A stretch of DNA of 64,000 nt, taken from contig NZ_QEKY01000006.1 of NCBI RefSeq assembly GCF_003096695.1, positions 62,395 through 126,394 of the forward strand, read 5' to 3'. Shown here in pieces: positions 28,062-36,900 of this stretch. Source of the DNA: Porphyromonas loveana (GTDB lineage: Bacteria > Bacteroidota > Bacteroidia > Bacteroidales > Porphyromonadaceae). The position numbers and the translations under genes were made by a program. The notes below the pieces were generated by a model, which saw nothing but the letters and a program-made list of their open reading frames with translations, ran no database searches and had not been told where the DNA came from. Positions within the stretch are counted from its first letter, which is position 1, and each line of letters begins with the position of its first letter.

Positions 28062-30752
28062 TTATCGACCCGAGGCTCGGATCAGCGCACTTATCGCCTC
28101 GTTCAGCTCCTTACAATCGGCCGTCAAAGCCTCCACTGTCATCGGCATTCGATAACACCAATAGTGGTGCGAATCCTCCGGATGATTGATTTGTTCGCTC
28201 TCGGGTGGCACCATTCGTTGCAGATCGACAGAGAGAGCCATCCAATCCGACAGCGGGAAGATGGCCAACATAGAGGCAGCCTTGAGATGACGCATCAGTA
28301 TGCGACGAGCCAAATCCGGAGTACAAACTTCGGGCGCGCTCCCCTCTTCTCCCAACACTTGCGTATAATAACGTTGGCGCAATGCCTCATTCTGCTGCCA
28401 CCACAAACGCATAGGCGGCATATCGTGGGTAGACGTTGTGCAGACGGAGCAATAGGGTTGTCGCTCCATGTCGGCGAAGTCTTGTCCCAAATTCTTGGGA
28501 GTTCTTTCCAGCACGAGGGACAAGAGTTGCAATTGCTCCATCACTTCCGGGACGGCAGGAGGGATCATTCCCAAATCCTCTGCACAGACCAGCATATCGG
28601 TCGAGGACAATAAAGGAATGAGATGCGAGAGAGCTGTCTCCTTCCAAAGCGCATCATTACGCTTGTAGAAGTAGTCCTCTGACATCCGTTGCCAAACCCT
28701 TTTCTCTTCGATATTGAGATGCGAATAGCGCAATGTGCGCTCAAACGAGATGCGGGGATGGAAGGAACCCGGCTTCTCCGGGTCGATCACAAAGCACACC
28801 TCCGTGGCCACGCGCATCAGTCCTGCGATGGTGTCGTTCCCGCCCGGGACTGAATCGGGATCTAATGCCAGGATATCGGTCTGATAAAAGCACTTCAGAT
28901 CAAGGGTGAAATAATTCACACCGAAAGGACGGAGATAGCCGACAAGCACCTCTCCGGCATAGCGTCCGAAGACGCGCTGCAGGTCATCCGCATGGATGAG
29001 AGGGAGCGTGCAGAACTGTCGATCGAAGGGGAATCCGTATTCCTTGATCTCTTTCTCGGTGAGGGGCAAAGCCGGATTGAAATGCCCCAGCAGTCCGGAT
29101 ACTTGCTTCGTCGGCACCTCCCAAATACGGAAGAAACCCAGAATGTGATCAATGCGGAAAGCTTTGAAATAGGCTGCCATGCCTTCGAAACGCTTACGCC
29201 ACCAAGCAAATCCATTCCGACTCATCACATCCCATCGATAAATGGGGAATCCCCAGTTCTGTCCCTCCTCGGCAAACTGATCGGGAGGAGCTCCTGCCGC
29301 GTGCTCCGTATCGAAGAGCGCTGGCTCCAACCACACCTCCGCACTATGGGAGCTGACTCCGATGGGGATGTCTCCTTTGAGAAGAATGCCTTTGTGCTCG
29401 GCATAGAGGGTAACGGCTTGGAGCTGTTCGTGCAGCAAGAACTGCACGAATCGGTAGTAGTTCATCTCGCTCTTGAGCTCGGGTGCAGCCGCCAAACGCT
29501 CTATCTGCGCTCGATCCCAAGTGTACTCCTGCCACAAATGCAGGGGCAGACCATCGTACTTGTCTCGCAAATAGCAGTAGGCCACATAAGAATCCAACCA
29601 GTCGGCAGACAAAGAAACGAACTGACGGAATGCTTTCTTACGCATCACGGCTGCCCCTTCCTGACGGTAGAGAGCATGCAGATACTCCTCTTTGAGAGCC
29701 AAGACAGCGGGATAATCCGTCTGTTCCCGCACGCTAAGCTCCTGCGCTCTTCGGATCAGCTCGTTCCACAAGGCCTCATCTTTGAGCCGAGGCAGTGCAT
29801 CTATGTGTATATAGATCGGATGGAGCGCCATGACCGATACTATATTATAGGGATAGGAATCGCGGATTGTGCGAGTATAAGTGGTATCGTTGATGGGGAG
29901 GAGTTGCAGCATATGTTGGCGAGTTGCTGCTGCCCAGTCCACCATCTGATGCAGGGCACCGAAGTCGCCTATGCCCCAGTCATTCTCGCTACGCAATCCA
30001 AAGAGCGGAATCACCGTGCCGGCATAGCGTGGCATATAGTCCCCTTCCCGGAAGCAAAGCCCGGCCAAATAAACAGCGCCATAGGCCTCAGCTGATTCAA
30101 ACCGATATATCCTATTAGCTCCTTCTTCCCATCGAATGTCCGAGAAGTCGTCCCTTCCTCTGATAAAAAACTTATACTCCAAGGTCGGAGGCAGCTCGTC
30201 CTTCTCCAACGTCACCGACCATTCGCCCTGCCCGAGATGGTGCATCACGCGTGCATCCTGCACCGACCATTCGCCCAATGCGAGGGCATTGCCCGTCATG
30301 TATATCTTGTCATCGGGATGGACGCAAGGTGCATATAGCTGCATTACCACCTTCACGCCTTCTTTCTTCGACTTGGGAGCACGATCCATTCGCCCCTCAT
30401 GACGGAAAAATACATCGTAGAAAGCCGAGCTGTAGAAAGGGGCATTCTTCGGACGATCGATCCACCTGTCATCCATGAGCACCCGTTTATAGCTGTGATC
30501 CAAGACCAAGTGGTGCATCCGCTTCCACTCCTTGTGTACGAGTCTGCCCTCGGCGTCACGCACCAGATAGTAGTAAGCGATATCCTTGCGGCGGCCATCG
30601 ACCGTCACTCGCCCTTCCCATCTGTCATCACTCGTGGCCGTCAGCTCCAAAGCCAGAGCCTCATCCCAGTTGCCCAGCTCGACAGAAGAACCGGATATGC
30701 AGAGACGTTGCCCCCACTCTGCTCTATAGTTGATCGAAAAAACTATCTCCAT
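28062..30752 (-). CDS. malQ: 4-alpha-glucanotransferase (amylomaltase) with N-terminal starch-binding modules
   Basis: 896 residues. The start is fixed by AGGAGG on the minus strand just before the ATG at 30752. Two carbohydrate-binding (CBM20-like) modules occupy about 1-105 (VFSINYRAEWGQRLCISGSSVELGNWDEA) and about 125-240 (VKVVMQLYAPCVHPDDKIYMTGNALALGEWSV). The GH77 catalytic domain follows: NDWGIGDFGALHQMVDWAA, LLPINDTT, KGILLKGDIPIGVS, FRIDHILGFFRIWEVP (nucleophile Asp), CAEDLGMIP (acid Glu) and STHDMPPMRLWW. It transfers alpha-1,4-glucan segments in glycogen or maltodextrin metabolism. It has the extended length of the plant DPE2-like type. Probably co-transcribed with the gene upstream (41-base gap). 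Confidence 0.95.
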   Translation of the reverse strand: MEIVFSINYRAEWGQRLCISGSSVELGNWDEALALELTATSDDRWEGRVTVDGRRKDIAYYYLVRDAEGRLVHKEWKRMHHLVLDHSYKRVLMDDRWIDRPKNAPFYSSAFYDVFFRHEGRMDRAPKSKKEGVKVVMQLYAPCVHPDDKIYMTGNALALGEWSVQDARVMHHLGQGEWSVTLEKDELPPTLEYKFFIRGRDDFSDIRWEEGANRIYRFESAEAYGAVYLAGLCFREGDYMPRYAGTVIPLFGLRSENDWGIGDFGALHQMVDWAAATRQHMLQLLPINDTTYTRTIRDSYPYNIVSVMALHPIYIHIDALPRLKDEALWNELIRRAQELSVREQTDYPAVLALKEEYLHALYRQEGAAVMRKKAFRQFVSLSADWLDSYVAYCYLRDKYDGLPLHLWQEYTWDRAQIERLAAAPELKSEMNYYRFVQFLLHEQLQAVTLYAEHKGILLKGDIPIGVSSHSAEVWLEPALFDTEHAAGAPPDQFAEEGQNWGFPIYRWDVMSRNGFAWWRKRFEGMAAYFKAFRIDHILGFFRIWEVPTKQVSGLLGHFNPALPLTEKEIKEYGFPFDRQFCTLPLIHADDLQRVFGRYAGEVLVGYLRPFGVNYFTLDLKCFYQTDILALDPDSVPGGNDTIAGLMRVATEVCFVIDPEKPGSFHPRISFERTLRYSHLNIEEKRVWQRMSEDYFYKRNDALWKETALSHLIPLLSSTDMLVCAEDLGMIPPAVPEVMEQLQLLSLVLERTPKNLGQDFADMERQPYCSVCTTSTHDMPPMRLWWQQNEALRQRYYTQVLGEEGSAPEVCTPDLARRILMRHLKAASMLAIFPLSDWMALSVDLQRMVPPESEQINHPEDSHHYWCYRMPMTVEALTADCKELNEAISALIRASGR

Positions 30753-30792
30753 GTGCCTCCTCACATCGCCCTCATGCTACTATCCGCCCATA

Positions 30793-31884
30793 CTACTTCA
30801 TCTCCTCATAGGCATAGGCTGCAAAGGTGCCCAACCAATGATCGCCGCCATAGTTGCTGCGGAATATCTGCTGCATCCCCTGCTCGTAGTGCACGACTGC
30901 GGCCTCTCGCAATTGTCGCGCCACCGCACTATCGGCAGCAAATGACTTGGCAATGGCAGCCATACACCATGCTCGCGAAAAGGATAGCCCCACCAAATGG
31001 ACGATGTGATAGTCGTTCAGATCCGACACGATAGGCGGGACACAAAGATGGGCCAAGCCTGCCGGTGTGAAAAACTGCCCGAACCACTCGGCGTATGCCT
31101 CGGCAGGCATCACTCTTCTCATCAGATCGGCCTCCATGAGAGAGGGCGAGAAGAAATCCGTCGGGTTCGGCTCCCAATCGGCGGGCACAGCCTTGTCGCG
31201 GGCATATATGTCCATCGCTTTCTGACGCAGCTGCTGCTCGAAGTCGCGCTCTCCCGTAGCGACAGCCCAGTCGAGAGCAAAGCTCATACCAAATGCCGAA
31301 TTAGAATGCGTACCGATACGATCGGCATAGGTCATCTTGGGAAGGTAGGCTTTCCACCTCGCCACGATAGCCTCCGTGAGCGGAGCCATATCTCTGTGCC
31401 ATCGGTCGGCCTGTGCAGCGAGCGAGGGAGCAGTCGCAGGATCAGTCGCGAGGCGTAACAGCTCCTCATCCAGCTTCAACAGCCAAGCCCAACCATAAGT
31501 ACGCTCAAAGGAAGCCCCCCCGGGACGATCGAAATAGGCAGCTTCGGTTCTGAGCTTCTCTGCCGTGAACGAATGATCCAAAGCCGCCACTATACTGTCC
31601 CGTATGGCTATATCCGGAGCTTTGCGCAGCGTATGCACCAGCATCCAATGGCTGTGCACGCTACTATGCCAGTCGAACGATCCATAGAAAACAGGGTGTA
31701 GCTCCGAGGGCGTGAGTCGGGCATCGGCCTCGTCATTGATGACCTGACCGGTCTTGTTGGGGTATTCCACCCCTATACTTTTGAGAGGCATACGAGCCAA
31801 GCGCAACAGTGTAGCGACATCTTGCGCCCGACTCCCCATGGCAGAAGAGAGCAAGAGGAAGATGAGAACGGCAACTTTTTTCAT
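30793..31884 (-). CDS. Exported DUF2891-family protein
   Basis: 363 residues from the ATG at 31884 (MKKVAVLIFLLLSSAMGSRAQ, signal peptide). The frame stays open upstream to 32073, but that stretch is AT-rich intergenic repeat sequence. Family features: HPVFYGSFDWHSSVHSHWMLVHTLRK, RTYGWAWLLKLDEELL, GTHSNSAFGMSFALDWA and HPGG-like helices of an alpha/alpha toroid. DUF2891 has no established function; the fold and conserved His/Trp suggest a glycan-related enzyme (inference). Periplasmic. Its stop is 40 bases before malQ, so the two may be one unit. Confidence 0.88.
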   Translation of the reverse strand: MKKVAVLIFLLLSSAMGSRAQDVATLLRLARMPLKSIGVEYPNKTGQVINDEADARLTPSELHPVFYGSFDWHSSVHSHWMLVHTLRKAPDIAIRDSIVAALDHSFTAEKLRTEAAYFDRPGGASFERTYGWAWLLKLDEELLRLATDPATAPSLAAQADRWHRDMAPLTEAIVARWKAYLPKMTYADRIGTHSNSAFGMSFALDWAVATGERDFEQQLRQKAMDIYARDKAVPADWEPNPTDFFSPSLMEADLMRRVMPAEAYAEWFGQFFTPAGLAHLCVPPIVSDLNDYHIVHLVGLSFSRAWCMAAIAKSFAADSAVARQLREAAVVHYEQGMQQIFRSNYGGDHWLGTFAAYAYEEMK

Positions 31885-31908
31885 AATTTGTCGGGGGATT
31901 TTTGCACA

Positions 31909-31916
31909 CAAATGTA
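31909..31916 (-). promoter_or_regulatory. Promoter -7 box of the DUF2891-malQ unit
   Basis: On the minus strand TACATTTG, fits TAnnTTTG. Predicted leader about 18 nt. Supports the 31884 start. Confidence 0.4.
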
Positions 31917-32308
31917 CGGAATTGGGAGCGACGCAGCGTTGTCCCCGAATTTTTCGGGCAAGAAAACGAGAAAAACCTGCACCAAAATCGGCGAAAATTC
32001 GCGCCATTTTCATTTTGTTTTGGCGCAAGTTTTTTTCCGAAATGGCGCCAAAATGAAAAAGAAATGGCGCCATGTTTTTTGGCAGCTTATGTGAGAAAAA
32101 ACTCAGGCCATAACCAAACAGATCCCATTATTCGCCGATCCCGATTCCTCCGCCACAAGAATTGTACTCCATCCTCCCCATCGGGCAAGAGCATCAGAAA
32201 GGGTAAAGAGCAAGGCGCTGAGGCGGAGAGTGAGGGAACGTACTTACGTACGCGACCGAAACCGACTGCCGAAAGCAACGCAGCTATTTGCCCTTTATCA
32301 CACACCTA
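31917..32308. repeat. Intergenic AT-rich stretch with GGCGCC/GCGCCA motif cluster
   Basis: About 390 bases without a gene. Between 31990 and 32080 the sequence alternates T- and A-runs with GCGCCATTTTCATTTTG, TTTTGGCGC, AATGGCGCCAAAATG and AATGGCGCCATG, forming imperfect inverted repeats. Similar clusters lie at 43138-43240 and 52518-52605. Further right, 32240-32260 holds GTACTTACGTACG, a small hairpin-capable motif downstream of hmuV. No clear terminator for the hmu operon is seen. Confidence 0.5.
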
Positions 32309-32635
32309 CTATTCTTCGGGGACATATATAATCTCCCCACTCTCCAACTGATAAGCCACTCCCACACGTTTGCCTTTGGATCCGTCACCCTCGGACGACG
32401 TTTCGGACGGAGTGTATTTCTCCACCTTGTCACCTTTCTTGATCAAGATCTCCATCTGCTCCGTACCCGGATTTTTGACGATGGTGTAGTCTTCCTTGCT
32501 GAAAACCTCAGTCATATTGAACTTCGTTACCAATGCCACCATCAGCGCCACGGCAAACACCATGGCCACATCGAAGAGATTGGAGACGAGTGAGGAAGGA
32601 TCGGGTTCTTCCTCATAGAAGCGTCTTCTGGGCAT
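32309..32635 (-). CDS. hmuV: HmuV, small membrane protein of the heme-uptake operon (DUF2149)
   Basis: 108 residues. One transmembrane helix near the N-terminus (LFDVAMVFAVALMVALVTKF), then a periplasmic part ending SGEIIYVPEE. Topology and pairing with the ExbB-like HmuU suggest an ExbD-like partner, though sequence similarity to ExbD is not evident. Last gene of hmuYRSTUV, 2 bases after hmuU. Confidence 0.85.
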   Translation of the reverse strand: MPRRRFYEEEPDPSSLVSNLFDVAMVFAVALMVALVTKFNMTEVFSKEDYTIVKNPGTEQMEILIKKGDKVEKYTPSETSSEGDGSKGKRVGVAYQLESGEIIYVPEE

Positions 32636-32637
32636 GG

Positions 32638-33219
32638 CTATCGAGAGAGTTTTTCGTTGATGTAATCGAGTCGGATGAGGTCGTTGCGATTATAGCCACG
32701 CATAACATGGACAGCCATATAACCGACAGCAGAGGCAAACATACCGAGCACCGTCGTGGCAAAAGCCACCTGCATATTATAAGCCATAGACCCGATGTCA
32801 CCCGTCGAGAGACCTACAAGAGCAGGCCCCATCGGGATGAGCGTCCCCATGAGACCGAGTATGGGGCCGAACTTACTCAGGATCTTCGCCGTGCTAAGTC
32901 GCTGCTCTCCGAGGAGTTCATAGTGCCCGATGAGAAGATTGCGACGTGCAGGATCGGCATCAAGCACGGCAATGAGCGTGCGTTCGAATGGAGCATCCGG
33001 ACGCAAAGCTGCCTGCGTGCGTAGTGCATCCAAGTCGAGGGTGGAACTATTCTCCACCAGCGGAGCGAAGGTTTCCTGACGACGACGATAGCTCTGCCAC
33101 GTACCGAAGAGCGTCCCCAGCAGCAGGAGCGATTTGACGAAGAGATAAATCAATCCCGCGATAACGGGGACGAGCAGGCCGTTAGAGACCCAAAACATGA
33201 GATTAGAGAGGAGATTCAT
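32638..33219 (-). CDS. hmuU: HmuU, MotA/TolQ/ExbB-family proton channel protein
   Basis: 193 residues. Membrane helices near 12-35 (LLVPVIAGLIYLFVKSLLLLGTLFG) and in the second half. The MotA/TolQ/ExbB signature is KFGPILGLMGTLIPMGPALVGLSTGD followed by MAYNMQVAFATTVLGMFASAVGYMAVHV. It probably harnesses proton flow to power another Hmu component: TonB-type energisation of HmuR, or the CobN-like HmuS. Between hmuT (36-base gap) and hmuV (2-base gap). Confidence 0.92.
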   Translation of the reverse strand: MNLLSNLMFWVSNGLLVPVIAGLIYLFVKSLLLLGTLFGTWQSYRRRQETFAPLVENSSTLDLDALRTQAALRPDAPFERTLIAVLDADPARRNLLIGHYELLGEQRLSTAKILSKFGPILGLMGTLIPMGPALVGLSTGDIGSMAYNMQVAFATTVLGMFASAVGYMAVHVMRGYNRNDLIRLDYINEKLSR

Positions 33220-33255
33220 TCTGAATATCGCGTTAGCTAATTAGTTATTGGTTTG

Positions 33256-33930
33256 TTATTTATTCCTACGGATGCGTTGCCAGAGACGCGGCACGAGGTA
33301 ACCCACAGTCGCACCACAGAGGACAATGAGAAGAAGCCAGAGCGTCTGCCACCAATCGGTGGATGTACTTACGTTCCTCACGGCAGAGTCAGGATGCAAC
33401 ACTCCGGCTGCCACGACAAAGACGAAGGTGCAAAGCGAAAGCAGAACCATCGGTTCGCGCAGGCTTCCGCGCTGCAAGCCGAGAACTTGCCACAAGCAGG
33501 GAGCCATGATGCTCAGGGCAGCGACGATGGCTGCCACAACCACAGAGACTGCCGCAAAGGAGTAGCCGGGCAGCACATAGAAGAGGCTTAGACGCAGATA
33601 GAAGAGCGTGGGGAAAAAGAGAAGTGGAGGCAGATGGCGTGTCCATGTGCGAAAACAACGAGTGGATGTGGGTTTATGAGTGCAGATGTAAACGACATAG
33701 AGGAGGTCGATCATGACTGCAAGAGATACATTCTGCAAAGCTTCTGCAGAGTAGAGCATCCCCTCCACCTCATCACGGCTCACATGCTGCGTGACGACAT
33801 GCACGACAGTCAAGAAAAGGACGTAAGCGACTGCATGCAACACACGAACGAGGAGGGAACGGTGTATTCCCTCCTCGAACAGGTACTTGAGCGATGCCAG
33901 CAGGGCGATCGTTAGGAGTACTTCTCTCAT
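33256..33930 (-). CDS. hmuT: HmuT, multi-span membrane protein of the heme-uptake operon
   Basis: 224 residues with about six hydrophobic helices: VLLTIALLASLKYLFE, VLHAVAYVLFLTVVHVV, LAVMIDLLYVVYI, LLFFPTLFYLRLSLFYVL, FAAVSVVVAAIVAALSIMAPCLW and LLLIVLCGATVGYLVP. No catalytic motif is recognised. The start overlaps the hmuS stop by four bases (ATGA), so it is tightly coupled to hmuS and is probably its inner-membrane partner. Confidence 0.85.
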   Translation of the reverse strand: MREVLLTIALLASLKYLFEEGIHRSLLVRVLHAVAYVLFLTVVHVVTQHVSRDEVEGMLYSAEALQNVSLAVMIDLLYVVYICTHKPTSTRCFRTWTRHLPPLLFFPTLFYLRLSLFYVLPGYSFAAVSVVVAAIVAALSIMAPCLWQVLGLQRGSLREPMVLLSLCTFVFVVAAGVLHPDSAVRNVSTSTDWWQTLWLLLIVLCGATVGYLVPRLWQRIRRNK

Positions 33931-36900
33931 TCTCTACCTTTTCTACGCTTGGCCACCAGGAAGATGATGAGGATAATGACCACAAGAGCCACCCCCACAG
34001 GCAGCAGATAAGACGTGGCAGAAGTGGTGTCGGAATCGGAAGAGAGCGTCTCTTTTTTCAGCCGTTGCCCTTTGGCTCCGTCTTTTACAGCTGCTTGGCG
34101 TGCTTCTGCCACCTTATTGTCATAGGATTGCTTCTGTGCGCCACTCAGTCGCTCGCCGATGAAAGCGCGGAGTTTGGCATTGTCACAGACAAATCCGCTA
34201 CAGCCGGCTCCGGCCTCGGCCATAGAGGCTGCGTGCATCTCAGCGAGGGTGCGGAGCTGTTCGGGCGAAGCCTTCCAAAGCCCCTTACGGGCAGTCTCCA
34301 TCATTACGGCGGTGAGCTCTTGGAGAGCAGCAGGATTTTGCGTGCGGAAGAACTCTTGTACACCCAATCCTTTCTCGTCACGGATATAGGTTGCATAGAT
34401 GTCTTCCCACAGTTCCTTGTCGATGGCAGCTGGCTTCATGACGTTCCAGCCGTATGTATTACGGATGGTTTCGGCTATACCGTTAGCGGCATTGGCTCCT
34501 TCCTTGAGCTGTTCTTGTATATAGGTCGGATTGAGGATGGTCGTACGCGCTTCTACCCCGATGGCTTGCTTGAGCTCTTGGACACGGGTCTTATGCTTCG
34601 AACGGAGATCGTTGAAGTAGGCATCCGGATCTTTTCCCGTCACTTGACGTACAGTCAGCGACAGACCTCCCATAAACTCATACACATGGTCGAGACTGAG
34701 GGCTCCCCATGTATTGCTTTGGCGTGGCTGTACGACGACATCGACGTTCTGCAAGGCTGCTTCGAACATGCCTTGTTGAAAATCGCCCCAGCGGCCTTCC
34801 ATTCCGTAGATAGCTCCCATGTTGTTGAGATAGGTATCCGCTATTTCTTTCTCTGTCTCCCAGCGGTCGCCACTTTCCACCATGCCTTGGATGCCGGTTC
34901 CATAGTTACCATTGACACCGCCAAACACACGTTGTGTGGCGAGCATGCGTGCGTCTGCGGGAGAAAGCCCCTTTTCAAGCAGTACTTTCTCGGCATCGAC
35001 GGCTCCGCGCACGACTTCGTTGTCTCGTTCGGACTTCTGCGACGCGGCAAGGTCTACAGCCTTTTGGATGAGATAGAGACGCGAAGCGGCGAGATCGCGT
35101 AGCTGACCGGAGGTTTGCACAACGACGTCTATACGCTTGCGACCGAGCTCTTCGAGCGGGATGAGTCGGATGTCTTGGACACGCCCCATGCGGTCGCGCA
35201 CCGGTTCGGTACCGAGCAGGTAAAGAATCTCAGCTATCGTGGCGCCTTCGCTCTCGATGAAGCTGCTACTCCAAAGGGTGAAGCTCACTTTGGAGGGGAG
35301 CTTACCATCGTGATTGCGGGCATAGTCGGCCAGCATGTCTTCGGCCAGTTTCTTTCCTTTCTCCCACGCAGCTGCAGAAGGCGTAGCCTCGGCGTTGATG
35401 GCAAAGAGGTTGCGTCCGGTTGGCAAAGTCTCCGGATTGGCGATAAAGTCTCCACCCGGTGTAGGCGATGTATAACCGCCGGCAAGGGCGTTCATCATTG
35501 CTTTCAGCTCAAGCTGCGGACTATTTCGCAACGACTCGTAGTAGTGAGGTATGCGTGCAATGGCGAGTTTGAGTTCATTGATGGTCACAGCCATCGCCTT
35601 ATTTTCAGCAGAGATAGAGGCCTTGTCAGGAGCAGGCTTACCGCTCTGAGGACGCGTCGAGTGTATAGAGGGTGCAGCGGATTTTTCCATTCGGCCCGAG
35701 TGTGTAGCGGGCATCGAGTCGGCAGTAGCGTGCGCCTTACCTTCCGAAGCCTTTCTCTTGCTCGCCCCCATCGCACGCATAGCCGCCATGGCCGCAGAGT
35801 CGGGGCCGGAGCCACCTTCGGCTTTCATACGGGCAGCCATCGCTCGCATGGCAGCTATCTGAGAAGAGTCGGGTCCTTGACCGCCGGCTGCTCGCATCTG
35901 CTCGCCCATCTTGCGCATCATGGCCATCTCGGAAGAGGTGGGCATTCGACCGCCTGCAGCTGCCATCATCTGCTCATGCATCGACGCGCCTATGGCTGCT
36001 GCGGCATCAACCACTGCTGCAGATTGGGCGACTTCGGCCTGTGTCACGCTCAACATTCTGAGTGCAGCATCCACATCTACCGGACGACCACCCATATAGC
36101 GTTCGACAAGAGCTTGGGCAGGACGACGGTAATGAAGCGAGAAGAAACGCTCGCTGTCCTGTTGCTTCTGCGTGTATACCCCCCGCTCGCGATCCAATGC
36201 CGCCAATGCGTATGCAATGGGATCCGAGGCAATGAGGAGGACAGAGGAACGTATTTTCTCTTCCGGGAAAGGAATACCGGTCTTGTACATCCCTCCGGGG
36301 ATTTTGCTCACGGCCAATTCTTCTGCAAAGTCAGAAAGAGAAGCGATCTGCTCACGTGTATAAGGCACGCTAAGAGCCGAATCCAACTTGAGATCACGGT
36401 GGTAACCACTACGCACTGCCAACGCTTTGATACGAAGAGCCAGGGCTGTATCGTCGGTCTCTTGCCCCAGATAACGATCGGTTAGGTTCAAGAATTCGCT
36501 CACCTGTCCCCTCATTCGTGTTTCGATAAAGGGGGGAGCAAGATAGGATACAGTAGCTGCATAGCTTCTACGCTTGGCTATCATGCCTTCGCCTACATTG
36601 GCGATGGTATAATAATAGATGTGAGGCAAGTCATTGACGAGACGATCGGTCCAATCTTCTGACGAAAGTGCGATTTGCTTACCGGGTATGAATTCCAGAC
36701 TTCCATGCGTACCGAAGTGCATCAACACATCTGCTTTGAATGCTTTCTGCGTCCACAGATATGATGCTACATAGGAATAAGGGGGTACGGGATTGGACCC
36801 ATGCACGGCTTTAAAGTCGTTGGTTCCTGTGCTTTGGATGGGCTGCGGGAGAAGGACTATGTTCCCAAATTGGACACGCGTCACGCCGATACCCTTCTTT

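Noticed and set aside
31885-32073. 63-residue N-terminal extension of the DUF2891 protein
   Set aside because: It lies in AT-rich intergenic repeat sequence, contains the predicted promoter, and hides the signal peptide that starts at 31884.
32240-32262. GTACTTACGTACG element after hmuV as the hmu terminator
   Set aside because: The stem is only five base pairs and has no T-run.
35115-36485. 456-codon open frame antisense to hmuS
   Set aside because: Its His/Arg/Ser-rich stretch is the reverse of the Met-rich repeats; shadow of hmuS.
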